DNA from: Paraherbaspirillum soli
GTDB lineage: Bacteria; Pseudomonadota; Gammaproteobacteria; Burkholderiales; Burkholderiaceae_D
Direction of reading: 5' to 3'
NCBI RefSeq assembly: GCF_042654985.1
Contig: NZ_JBHSMT010000013.1
Span: 531,913-595,912 of the forward strand
Length of the DNA stretch: 64,000 bases
Both the position numbers and the translations under genes were made by a program. The notes under the pieces are model-generated. The model worked only from the letters and a program-made list of their open reading frames with translations, was not told the origin of the DNA and ran no database searches. Below, in pieces: positions 35,914-44,047 of this stretch. Each line of letters begins with the position of its first letter. Position 1 is the first letter of the stretch.

Positions 35914-36165
35914 TCAGCCGAACACGCCTGCCGCCACATCCCTCTCGAATTCAGCAACCCATATCGAGCCATCGCCGATCGGATATTGTTGTTTGCGGCC
36001 GGAGGATTTCCGCGTCACCGTAACAAACCCGGTCAGCGCAAATACCTCGTCCGTCTTGGGGTCCGTCGTATCAAGCTCCCTCAGCTCGAAATCGTCGGCA
36101 GCAAGCTTGTGCCTGACCAGCACAGCATTGAAGTCATTCAATTCATCCGGTTCGATCAATTTCAT
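35914..36165 (-). CDS. Hypothetical conserved small protein
   Basis: 83-residue acidic protein (MKLIEPDELNDFNAVLVRH...). It has a strong ribosome binding site, GGAGG 6 bases before the ATG, which supports its reality. It has no signal peptide or membrane segment. The middle (ELDTTDPKTDEVFALTGFVTVTRKSSG) looks like beta strands. I do not recognise a family. It lies between yaaA and the GNAT gene on the same strand. Confidence 0.65.
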   Translation of the reverse strand: MKLIEPDELNDFNAVLVRHKLAADDFELRELDTTDPKTDEVFALTGFVTVTRKSSGRKQQYPIGDGSIWVAEFERDVAAGVFG

Positions 36166-36213
36166 GTTCGCCTCCAGGTGTGATGCCGCGAAGGACCAAC
36201 CTTAGCACAGCGC

Positions 36214-36768
36214 TTATTCCGGCGTCATACCAGCAATATGATGAAAAGACTCGCGGAAATCACACGCAAACAAACTGGTCGGCCGTCCATCGCTCCTAAA
36301 CAACGGCAGCATTTGCTCGAATTTCAGACCGATCTTCTCGATAAGTTTGATTGAACTGTGATTGTCAGGCGACGCGATCGCGACTATCCGGTCGAAGCCG
36401 AAAGTATTTCTGCCGTACGCCATCACCGCAGATGCCGCCTCATACGCATATCCCTTGCCCCAGAACCTTGGAAGAAAGGCGAAGCCGATATCGACATCGT
36501 CCAGGCTGTCCCTTTTGACTAAGCCGCAGATGCCAATCGGGACGCCGCCTTCTTTCAACTCGGTCAAATAAAAACTGAAGCCCATACGCTCATGCATCGC
36601 CACCGGTCCACTCAAGATGGCCTCGCGTGCCGCGTCCAGGGTTTTCACCCCTTTATCGCCGATGAACCGCAACCACGAAGGATCGTTCACCAGCTCAAGA
36701 TAAAATTCCGCATCGTCGCAAGTCAGCCTGCGCAGGATCAGGCGGTCGGTCTCAAGAATGATCGTCAA
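36214..36768 (-). CDS. GNAT-family N-acetyltransferase (RimJ/RimL type)
   Basis: 184 residues. The N-terminus ETDRLILRRLTCDDAEFYLELVNDP and the acetyl-CoA segment RFWGKGYAYEAASAVMAYG, followed by NHSSIKLIEKIGLKFE, are typical of RimJ/RimL-like acetyltransferases. The start is placed at a TTG at 36768 because GAGGAG lies 9 bases upstream; the open frame runs on to 36849, overlapping the divergent PIN gene's 5' end, which is unlikely. Substrate unknown: ribosomal protein or small molecule. Confidence 0.82.
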   Translation of the reverse strand: MTIILETDRLILRRLTCDDAEFYLELVNDPSWLRFIGDKGVKTLDAAREAILSGPVAMHERMGFSFYLTELKEGGVPIGICGLVKRDSLDDVDIGFAFLPRFWGKGYAYEAASAVMAYGRNTFGFDRIVAIASPDNHSSIKLIEKIGLKFEQMLPLFRSDGRPTSLFACDFRESFHHIAGMTPE

Positions 36769-36840
36769 AGTAATTCGCTCCTCGAAAAAGGGCACAAGGT
36801 AAAATGCTTCACGAATTTTGCACGAATTACGGAATCCCGC

Positions 36841-37305
36841 ATGAACCAAGGTTTAAATCAGCAGCGCATCGTCCTCGATACCAATGTATGTCTCGATTTA
36901 TTTGTATTTCGCGACCCGCGCTGGGCGGCATTGATGGCAGCCCTGCAAGCCGGCGAGATAGAGGCCGTGACCCGTGCCGACTGCCGCAACGAATGGCAGA
37001 GAGTGCTGCATTACCAGCACCTGCCAATCAGCGATGAAACGCGGACCGGCATCAATGCCGAATTCGACTCTTTGATCCATTGCCTGGCAGCCGATGCCTT
37101 GTCGCCGCGCACCGATATTCGTTTGCCGCTGTGCAGCGATACGGACGACCAGAAATTCCTGGAGCTGGCGTTGGGCGCGCGAGCTGCGACCCTGGTCACC
37201 AAGGACAAGGCGCTGCTGAAACTGGCGCGCAAGACTGCCAAGGCCGGGCTGTTTTCGATTGTCACGCCGCAGGCATGGCGCCTTCCATCTCTTGCCGACT
37301 CTTGA
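36841..37305 (+). CDS. PIN-domain protein (putative toxin-like nuclease)
   Basis: 154-residue PIN-fold protein. Acidic active-site residues are visible in IVLDTNVCLDLF (near residue 13), in CRNEWQRVL (the conserved acidic residue), and in DTDDQKFLELALGARAATLVTKD. It matches the family annotated as 'putative toxin-antitoxin system toxin component, PIN family'. No antitoxin-sized gene adjoins it; the upstream neighbour is the divergent GNAT gene. The much longer open frame from 36592 reads through GNAT antisense and is not used. Confidence 0.8.
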   Translation: MNQGLNQQRIVLDTNVCLDLFVFRDPRWAALMAALQAGEIEAVTRADCRNEWQRVLHYQHLPISDETRTGINAEFDSLIHCLAADALSPRTDIRLPLCSDTDDQKFLELALGARAATLVTKDKALLKLARKTAKAGLFSIVTPQAWRLPSLADS

Positions 37306-37377
37306 TTTCTGGCCGCTGTACAGTCGTCGACAAAACGCTAAAATGCCAAATTCACACTTTAGCCAGAATCGATTCAG

Positions 37378-38592
37378 ATGACCACGCAGCGACATTCCTT
37401 TGTGCCGACGACCAGCCCCGAGGCATCCCGGACCATCAACCCGACCCAACTCCGCTCCAAACTTCCGAAGGTCGGCACCACCATTTTTAGCGTCATGTCG
37501 GCGCTCGCCAGCGAAAAGAATGCGGTCAACCTGGGCCAGGGATTTCCCGATTTCGACTGCGATCCGACACTGGTCGAGCTGGTCGCCGGCGCCATGAAAA
37601 GCGGCTTCAATCAATATCCGCCCATGCCCGGCGTGCCCGCTTTGCGGCAAGCCATCGCCGGCAAAATCGAACACCTGTATGGGCATCGCTACGATCCGGC
37701 CACCGAAATCACCGTCACCGCCGGCGCCACGCAGGGCTTGCTGACAGCCATCATGTGCACGGTGCACCCGGGCGACGAAGTGATTGTGATCGAACCGGCC
37801 TATGACAGTTATGTGCCGGCGATCGAACTGGCCGGCGGCACGCCGGTGCTGGTGCAAATGGAATTGGACGCCAATGGCTACAGCGTACCGTGGCACAAGA
37901 TAGCGGCAGCGGTCAACGCACGCACCCGCATGATCCTGGTCAATACCCCGCACAATCCGACCGGCACAGTGCTGACCGCGACCGACATCCAGGCACTGGC
38001 CGACATCGTGCGCGGCACCGACATCCTGATCCTGGCGGACGAAGTCTACGAACACATGATCTACGACGGCGCGCGCCATGAGTCGATTTGTCGCCACCCC
38101 GAACTCGCGGCGCGTGCCTTTATCGTCTCCAGTTTCGGCAAGACCTATCACGTCACCGGCTGGAAAATCGGCTACGTCGCAGCACCGGCAGCGCTGTCGG
38201 CAGAATTCCGCAAAGTGCATCAATACAGTGTTTTCACCGTCAATACCGCGGTGCAGCACGGGATCGCCAATTACATGCAAAATCCCGCACCCTATCTGGA
38301 ACTACCCGCGTTTTACCAACGCAAGCGCGACCTGTTTCGCGCCGGCCTGGAAAACTCGCGCTTCAAGTTATTGCCGGCCGACGGCACTTATTTTATTTGC
38401 GTCGATTACTCGGCAATCTCTTCCTTGAGCGAAGCCGACTTTGCGATCTGGCTGACCAGCGAGATCGGGGTCGCCGCGATTCCCGTGTCGGCGTTCTATC
38501 AATCGCCGCGTGAATCCGGCATCGTGCGATTTTGCTTCGCCAAGCAAGACCAGACCTTGCAGCAGGCGCTACAACGGCTGGCAACAATTTAA
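37378..38592 (+). CDS. Methionine-type aminotransferase (PLP-dependent, class I)
   Basis: 404-residue fold-type I aminotransferase similar to YbdL, which transaminates methionine and aromatic amino acids. Landmarks: NLGQGFPDFDCDP, YPPMPGVPALRQAIA, TAGATQGL, NTPHNPTG, DEVYEHM, and the PLP lysine in SSFGKTYHVTGWK. About 20 residues of N-terminal extension precede the family core. A GST gene follows 44 bp later, probably in the same operon. Confidence 0.9.
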   Translation: MTTQRHSFVPTTSPEASRTINPTQLRSKLPKVGTTIFSVMSALASEKNAVNLGQGFPDFDCDPTLVELVAGAMKSGFNQYPPMPGVPALRQAIAGKIEHLYGHRYDPATEITVTAGATQGLLTAIMCTVHPGDEVIVIEPAYDSYVPAIELAGGTPVLVQMELDANGYSVPWHKIAAAVNARTRMILVNTPHNPTGTVLTATDIQALADIVRGTDILILADEVYEHMIYDGARHESICRHPELAARAFIVSSFGKTYHVTGWKIGYVAAPAALSAEFRKVHQYSVFTVNTAVQHGIANYMQNPAPYLELPAFYQRKRDLFRAGLENSRFKLLPADGTYFICVDYSAISSLSEADFAIWLTSEIGVAAIPVSAFYQSPRESGIVRFCFAKQDQTLQQALQRLATI

Positions 38593-38636
38593 TCCCGCAC
38601 ACAGACAGCGTCACCAAACAGAGAAAGGAAAAAATC

Positions 38637-39329
38637 ATGATCGACGTCTATAGCTGGGCGACACCGAATGGCCACAAAGTTCACATCATGCTGGAAGAAT
38701 GCGGCTTGCCGTACCGCGTGCACGGGGTCGACATCGGCGCCGGCGACCAGTTCAAGCCCGATTTCCTGTCGATTTCGCCGAACAACAAAATCCCTGCCAT
38801 CGTCGATGCCGACGGCCCGGATGGACAGCCTATTTCGCTGTATGAGTCGGGCGCGATCCTGGTTTACCTGGCGAGCAAGGCCGGCAAGCTCCTCGGCGAC
38901 ACCGACCGCGAGAAGTTCAACACGCTGCAATGGCTGATGTTCCAGATGGGCGGCGTGGGCCCGATGCTGGGACAAGCCCACCATTTCCGCATCTACGCGC
39001 CGGAACAAATCGAGTACGCGGTCAACCGCTATACCAATGAAGCCAAGCGACTGTACGGCGTGATCGACAAACAGCTGTCGCAACACCCGTATCTGGCAGG
39101 CAATCAGTACACGATTGCCGATATCGCCACCTTTCCATGGATACGCTCATGGAAAAACCAGGGCGTCGAGCTAAGCGACTTTCCCTATTTGAAAAACTGG
39201 TTTGACACTATCAGCGAACGTCCGGCAGTCAAGCGCGGAGTCGAAGTGCTGGCCTCTGCGCGCAGGCCGCTGACGGGTGACAAGGAGAGGGAGATCCTGT
39301 TTGGCAGCCAGCAGTATCAAAGACGTTGA
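38637..39329 (+). CDS. Glutathione S-transferase (YghU/Ure2-like)
   Basis: 230-residue two-domain GST. Thioredoxin-like N-terminal half with YSWATPNGHKVHIMLEECGLPY, SPNNKIPAIVD and YESGAILVYLA (glutathione site), then the helical domain with VNRYTNEAKRLYGVIDKQL and YTIADIATFPW. The Thr-Pro-Asn-Gly start resembles the Nu-class YfcG/YghU enzymes, which have disulfide-bond reductase activity. AAAGGA lies 6-7 bases before the ATG. Confidence 0.92.
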   Translation: MIDVYSWATPNGHKVHIMLEECGLPYRVHGVDIGAGDQFKPDFLSISPNNKIPAIVDADGPDGQPISLYESGAILVYLASKAGKLLGDTDREKFNTLQWLMFQMGGVGPMLGQAHHFRIYAPEQIEYAVNRYTNEAKRLYGVIDKQLSQHPYLAGNQYTIADIATFPWIRSWKNQGVELSDFPYLKNWFDTISERPAVKRGVEVLASARRPLTGDKEREILFGSQQYQRR

Positions 39330-39346
39330 TCTGTGGCAGGCAAATG

Positions 39347-39371
39347 AAAAGATGGGGGACATCCCCCCATC
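39347..39371 (-). terminator. Rho-independent terminator of greB
   Basis: On the minus strand an 8-bp GC-rich stem GATGGGGG / CCCCCATC is followed by TTTTCATTT. It lies about 45 bp after the greB stop, and its A-rich side faces the convergent GST gene. Confidence 0.75.
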
Positions 39372-39417
39372 CCAAGTGATTTATGAACACTCCATAAGAA
39401 TTGCGCTGACAACACGC

Positions 39418-39981
39418 TTACGATTCCGGATAACTGACGCTCAATACTTCCAGCTCATCCAACCCGGCAGGCGTCATCAGCGTCACCATCTCCCCTTCAT
39501 GCGCCTTGGTCAAGGCCCGTGCAACCGGCGAAATCCAGCTGATTTTTCCATGCAGCGGATCAAGCTCGTCAATCCCCACAATCGTCACCGTGTGTTCTTC
39601 GCCTGCATGATTCTGGTAAGTGACAGTGGCACCGAAAAATATCTGGTCGCGGCCATGATGCACGCTCGGATCGACCACCTCGGCCAAATCCAGGCGCTTG
39701 GTCAAAAAGCGGATGCGGCGGTCGATTTCACGCAGCCGTCGCTTGCCATAGATGTAATCCCCATTTTCCGAGCGATCGCCGTTCGATGCCGCCCATGAAA
39801 CGATGCGCACCACCTCCGGCCTATCGGTGTCGATCAGTTGCAACAACTCATCTTTCATGCGTTGATAGCCGGCCGGCGTCATGTAGTTCTTGGTGCCGGC
39901 AGGGATAGGCGGCAATCCGAACTCCAGATCGTCGTCATCGCCTTCAGGTTCTTTGACAAATGCTTTATTCATAGACGGCAT
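39418..39981 (-). CDS. greB: Transcript cleavage factor GreB
   Basis: 187-residue elongation factor that rescues backtracked RNA polymerase. The coiled-coil region runs from YMTPAGYQRMKDELLQL to RIRFLTKRLDL; its tip has the acidic pair in NGDRSENGDYIYGKRR. The C-terminal FKBP-like domain includes GATVTY and the ending LEVLSVSYP. Start: ATG at 39981, with an alternative at 39972. The frame extends upstream to 40293 but overlaps the divergent methylglyoxal synthase gene, so it is not used. GreB rather than GreA is judged from length and SENGDYIYGKRRLREIDRRIRFL. Confidence 0.93.
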   Translation of the reverse strand: MPSMNKAFVKEPEGDDDDLEFGLPPIPAGTKNYMTPAGYQRMKDELLQLIDTDRPEVVRIVSWAASNGDRSENGDYIYGKRRLREIDRRIRFLTKRLDLAEVVDPSVHHGRDQIFFGATVTYQNHAGEEHTVTIVGIDELDPLHGKISWISPVARALTKAHEGEMVTLMTPAGLDELEVLSVSYPES

Positions 39982-40062
39982 TGTAGATCCATTTTTATCG
40001 TTATTGCAGATCCGCCCAGCGCTGGAAACAGCATGGCGGTATGGTAAAGTCAGTGCCGCGCA

Positions 40063-41007
40063 ATGTTGCCCATGTCGACTTTTCCCTGCTTTCATATGCC
40101 CGCCAACTCCCCCCATTTCCGCATCGGCCTGGCCACCAGCCGCAGTCATCAGGGCGCGCCTGATTCGGCGCTCGCTCAGTTGCTCAACGGCAGCCGCAAT
40201 GTCATCGAACAACACTTGAAACCTCAGCTGATCGTGGTCGGACGCACTCTGGATGCAATGGAACAACTTGGCTTGCTCAAGAATTATCCGCACATCGAAC
40301 GCTTTCCCTATGGCCGTCAGGGCGGCTTGATGAAACTGGTCTCGCGCGTGGTCGACGCCGATCCGGCGCGCACGCTGGACGCGGTCATTTACCTGATGGA
40401 TCCGGTCGATCCGTCATCGACCTTTCCGGAGGCGGTGGCGCTGAAGCGGCAATGCGTGATTCATGGCAAACCCTTTTTGTCGACCCTGGCCGGCGCCCGC
40501 GAATGGCTGGAACTGGAGGCATGCGCGCTGGGCGCCGCACCCAATCCGCAACTCGATCCGACGTTCGATCTGGCCAATGAAGGCATCGCGCTGATTGCCC
40601 ACGATGCAATGAAAGATCGCATGCTGGATATCGCGGAGCGCCATTTCCAGCTGCTGGATCAATTTGCATTCCGCTGCGCCACCGGCACCACCGGCAGCCT
40701 GTTGAACAAACTGGCGCAAAAGATCAAAGGCGAAGAAGCCGGACGCAACTGGGTCAAACCGTTCTTGAGCGGCCCGCTGGGCGGCGATGCCCAAATTGCC
40801 GAATTGATCCTGGACCGCCAGCAATGCCGCCGCGTATTGTTCCTGGAAGACCCGCACGTCGCACGCCAGCACGAAGCGGATATTCAGTTGCTGGAACGCG
40901 CCGCCAGAACCGTGACCGACTACGCGCTATGTATCAGCGATGCCGAATGCGGCGAGCGCTGGTTGACCCTGTTGCAGCAGCGCGCCGTTCAAGTGTCGGC
41001 CAGTTGA
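40063..41007 (+). CDS. mgsA: Two-domain methylglyoxal synthase
   Basis: 314 residues, twice the usual 130-155. The C-terminal half (about 172-305) is a complete methylglyoxal synthase: His180-Asp181 in ALIAHDAMK, TGTTG, Asp242 in SGPLGGDAQ, and Asp263, His270 and Asp273 in LEDPHVARQHEAD, matching the catalytic and phosphate-binding positions of the E. coli enzyme. The N-terminal half (about 17-150) follows the same plan (RFPYGRQGGLMKL, YLMDPVDPSSTFPEAVAL) but has lost these residues. It converts dihydroxyacetone phosphate to methylglyoxal. Start uncertain: ATGs also at 40072 and 40096. It overlaps the convergent WYL gene by 19 bp. Confidence 0.85.
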   Translation: MLPMSTFPCFHMPANSPHFRIGLATSRSHQGAPDSALAQLLNGSRNVIEQHLKPQLIVVGRTLDAMEQLGLLKNYPHIERFPYGRQGGLMKLVSRVVDADPARTLDAVIYLMDPVDPSSTFPEAVALKRQCVIHGKPFLSTLAGAREWLELEACALGAAPNPQLDPTFDLANEGIALIAHDAMKDRMLDIAERHFQLLDQFAFRCATGTTGSLLNKLAQKIKGEEAGRNWVKPFLSGPLGGDAQIAELILDRQQCRRVLFLEDPHVARQHEADIQLLERAARTVTDYALCISDAECGERWLTLLQQRAVQVSAS

Positions 41008-41939
41008 AGCAGCCGCTTGGCGCAAGCCTTCAACGCGTCGCGCAATTCGGCCGGGCGTCGTATCTCGAACGCGAAAGGTAGCCGCGCCAGCTGGCGCGCA
41101 AACCAGTCCAGATCATCGGATTGGTTGCGGATCAGCACCCCCTCCGCGGTTTGCTCGAATACCCCGATAGCTTCGAACAGGTGGCTGCGCGCACTGTCGA
41201 GATCGGCTTTCAGCAACACTTCAACCGTGAACGCACGCGGCAAAGTCGCCACCGACAAGCTCAAATAAGCGAGCGCGTCGAAATCGGCCGGACGCATAAA
41301 GCTTACTTCCAGCAGATCGACCTGCCGGATCCGGTCCAGCCGGAACGAGCGCAGGCCATGGCGCAAGTGGCACATCCCCACCACATACCAGCAGCCGTCG
41401 CGATAAGCCAAACCATAGGGATCGAACTCGCGCTCGCTATCGTTTTGCTGCGCGCTGCGATAGTACAGGCGCACCCGTTGCCGGGCTTGGGCGGCTGCAC
41501 TCAAGGCCAGCAGCGCAGCGTTGTTACCGGGGGCGGTGGCGCGCGACAGGTCCAGTTTCACCGTCTGGTCGATGGCGCTGACGCGGCGCTTCAAGTTGGC
41601 CGGCATGATGCGCTCCAGCTTGGACTGGGCGCTGGCCACCGCCGGCGCCGCCTCGGCCAGACCCAGACCGCGCGCCGCCAGCAGTCCGATAGCCAATGCC
41701 AACGCCTCGTCATCGGTAAACATCATCGGCGGCAGCTTGAAGCCGGCCATCAGCGCGTAGCCGCCATGACGGCCGCGTTCGGTCGTGATCGGTATACCCA
41801 TTTCTTCCAACATGACGATATAACGGCGCAAGGTGCGGCCATCGATTTGCAGACGCGCCGCCAGCTCCGTACCGCTGATGCGGTCATGGGTTTGCAGCAG
41901 TTCCAGCACTGCCAGCACGCGTGTGGTCGGGTGGTACAT
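40989..41939 (-). CDS. HTH-WYL transcriptional regulator (YafY family)
   Basis: 316 residues. N-terminal winged helix (LQTHDRISGTELAARLQIDGRTLRRYIVMLEEMG, core GTELAARLQIDGRTLRR) and a WYL ligand-binding domain at about 135-215 (RVRLYYRSAQ, DPYGLAYRDGCWYVVG, RSFRLDRIRQV), then a C-terminal WCX region. Divergent from the LysE exporter gene 110 bp away, which it is likely to regulate. Confidence 0.9.
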   Translation of the reverse strand: MYHPTTRVLAVLELLQTHDRISGTELAARLQIDGRTLRRYIVMLEEMGIPITTERGRHGGYALMAGFKLPPMMFTDDEALALAIGLLAARGLGLAEAAPAVASAQSKLERIMPANLKRRVSAIDQTVKLDLSRATAPGNNAALLALSAAAQARQRVRLYYRSAQQNDSEREFDPYGLAYRDGCWYVVGMCHLRHGLRSFRLDRIRQVDLLEVSFMRPADFDALAYLSLSVATLPRAFTVEVLLKADLDSARSHLFEAIGVFEQTAEGVLIRNQSDDLDWFARQLARLPFAFEIRRPAELRDALKACAKRLLQLADT

Positions 41940-42049
41940 GGCTCAAAGGTATTCGATAAATAGGGCGAATTATGTCCTAAATCTGCCTTAAGCTCATTTC
42001 CCATGCGCAACACGCTACCTAAGCAAATGAAAACAAGGAAATCGCGACC

Positions 42050-42685
42050 ATGAACCAATCCGTCAATCTGTGGCTGTACTTTCTGGTGGTATTCGGGGTC
42101 ATCGTGCTGCCCGGGCTGGACATGGCTTTCGTCCTCGCCAGCGCACTGGTCGGGGGACGCCGCTCCGGCTTCGCCGCGGTGGCCGGGATCATCGCCGGCG
42201 GCGTGTGCCACGTCACCATGGGCGCTTTGGGCATCGCCGTGGTGCTGAAACTATGGCCGGCCTTATTCAACCTGGTGCTGCTGGCCGGCGCCTTTTATAT
42301 CGCCTGGATCGGCTGGTCGCTGTGGCGCAGCGAGATGGCGTTCCGGTTCTCGCGGCACACGGACGCGCGGGCGCCGGCGACCACTTTTGGCCAGGCGATG
42401 CTGACCAGCCTGCTCAACCCCAAGGCTTACGTCTTCATGCTGGCGATATTTCCGCAATTCCTGAAAGTCGGGCAAGGCCCGATCTGGAGCCAGGCGGCGG
42501 TGCTGGGTGTCATCACTGCGCTCACCCAGGCCGGGGTGTACGGCGCAATCGCGCTACTGTCCATCCGCGCCAGCGGCTGGTTTGAAACCAACCCCGCTGC
42601 CACCACCACTGCCGCACGCGCGGTGGGCATGCTGTTGATTGCCGCCGCGGTATTTACCGGGGTCCAGGGCTGGCAGGCGCTGTAA
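42050..42685 (+). CDS. LysE/RhtB-family amino acid exporter
   Basis: 211-residue inner-membrane protein with about six hydrophobic segments. The family N-terminus VFGVIVLPGLDMAFVLASAL carries the conserved proline-glycine turn (usually PGP), and TSLLNPKAYVFMLAIFPQF is the hallmark segment. Exported substrate unknown. Divergent from the WYL regulator. Confidence 0.9.
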   Translation: MNQSVNLWLYFLVVFGVIVLPGLDMAFVLASALVGGRRSGFAAVAGIIAGGVCHVTMGALGIAVVLKLWPALFNLVLLAGAFYIAWIGWSLWRSEMAFRFSRHTDARAPATTFGQAMLTSLLNPKAYVFMLAIFPQFLKVGQGPIWSQAAVLGVITALTQAGVYGAIALLSIRASGWFETNPAATTTAARAVGMLLIAAAVFTGVQGWQAL

Positions 42686-42829
42686 GACGATCTTTTTACA
42701 ACAGCGGTGAAATCACGGAACACATTACCTTTCGCAAATAGTTTCGCCACGGTACGATAGCGGCCTTTGTTGATATCGAGCAATGCAAATCGTTGCGACA
42801 ATCCAGTCGCAGCAAAAAGGAGAACCGTG

Positions 42830-44047
42830 ATGCGTACCCGTATTAAAAATCAAATTCTTAAGTTGACCGCATTGTCCTTGATGGCGGCCGCCATCAGTGC
42901 CGCCGTAGTCAATACCGCCAATGCCGCCAGTGACATTAATGTGCAAATTCTGAGCGCCACCATCAAAGATAGAAAAATTGACGGCGCGACAGTTACCCTG
43001 CAAAAAAATGGCGAACAATCCGCCACTGCAACCACCAATGCGCAAGGTCAGGTCAGCCTGAACACTGCCTTTGCCGACGATCCTTCAGTGCTGCTGATCG
43101 TCAAGAAAAGCGGCTATTCCAACCTGGTCGTGAAGTGCCCATGCTCCGGCACCACCTATGCGATCAGCCCGGTGATGAACAATCTGGATGGCATGCGTGT
43201 GGTGTTGAACTGGGGCGCCGAGCCGCGCGATCTGGATTCCCACATCGTCTATCCCGCCAATCACGTTTATTTCATGAACATGAAGGGCACCGATGCCCTG
43301 CTCGATGTCGACAACACCACCGGTTTCGGTCCTGAAACCATCACCATTAACCGCAAGCACGACGGCGAGCGCTACGTTTACGCCGTCCATAATTTCTCCG
43401 ACGGCAGCAACCCGAATTCAGACCGCTTGTCGAAAAGCGGCGCCAAGGTATTTGTATATGTCGGTCAAACGCTGATCAAAACCTACTATGTGCCGACCAA
43501 TAAGGTGGGTAATTTGTGGACGGTATTCGCCGTTACCGAAGCCGGTGAATTCCAGGACTTCAACACGATCAAGGGCGTCACCAGCCACGACCGTCTGCAA
43601 ACTTCCGAGTTCCAGGGCGTGATCAACCACAGCGAAGTGCAGACCGTCAGCTACAGCGCCAGCAATCAGGATGACGCCAAGAGTTTGAACAAACAGGGCG
43701 AGGACGCCTATCACGCCGGCAATTACGACGAATCGATCCGCTTGTATCAAGCCGCGATTGAACTCAACGGCAACTACGGCCAGGCGTATAGCAATCTGGG
43801 ATTGGTCTTTCAAAAAGCCGGCCGGGTAGCGGAAGCCATGTGGGCCAACCGTAAAGCGATCGCCTTGGCCAATGGCCCGACGGCTGCCACGGTGCGCGCC
43901 AGCTCGCATTACAACAACGCCAAAATATACGAAGCGGCCGAGCAATGGAACGACGCTTTGCGCGAGTATAAATACGCCAACGGCGAGAAAAACAATCCCG
44001 TCTACGACAAAGCGATTCAGCGCATGCAACAAAAGGGAGCGAAATAA
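42830..44047 (+). CDS. Secreted YfaP (DUF2135)-TPR protein
   Basis: 405 residues. Signal peptide (MRTRIKNQILKLTALSLMAA... to ANAAS at about 33). Residues 36-115 form an Ig-like/carboxypeptidase-regulatory-type beta domain with CPC at 103-105. Residues 120-245 match the YfaP/DUF2135 pattern (LNWGAEPRDLDSHIVYP, YAVHNFSDGS, WTVFAVTEAGEF). Residues 284-395 hold three TPR-like repeats. AAGGAG lies 7 bases before the ATG. The stop overlaps the next ATG (TAATG), so this protein and the deacetylase are translated together. It probably acts in the periplasm on or near a polysaccharide; its exact role is unknown. Confidence 0.8.
   Translation: MRTRIKNQILKLTALSLMAAAISAAVVNTANAASDINVQILSATIKDRKIDGATVTLQKNGEQSATATTNAQGQVSLNTAFADDPSVLLIVKKSGYSNLVVKCPCSGTTYAISPVMNNLDGMRVVLNWGAEPRDLDSHIVYPANHVYFMNMKGTDALLDVDNTTGFGPETITINRKHDGERYVYAVHNFSDGSNPNSDRLSKSGAKVFVYVGQTLIKTYYVPTNKVGNLWTVFAVTEAGEFQDFNTIKGVTSHDRLQTSEFQGVINHSEVQTVSYSASNQDDAKSLNKQGEDAYHAGNYDESIRLYQAAIELNGNYGQAYSNLGLVFQKAGRVAEAMWANRKAIALANGPTAATVRASSHYNNAKIYEAAEQWNDALREYKYANGEKNNPVYDKAIQRMQQKGAK

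Noticed and set aside
36592..36840. 83-codon N-terminal extension of the PIN protein
   Set aside because: It is antisense to the GNAT coding region; the PIN fold starts just after the ATG at 36841.
36769..36849. 27-codon N-terminal extension of the GNAT protein
   Set aside because: It would overlap the PIN gene start; the TTG at 36768 with GAGGAG fits the family N-terminus.
36898..38280. 460-codon open frame on the minus strand
   Set aside because: Antisense to the PIN and aminotransferase genes, both of which have full family motifs.
39982..40293. N-terminal extension of GreB
   Set aside because: The frame is open but overlaps the divergent methylglyoxal synthase gene, and GreB homologues start near MNKAF.
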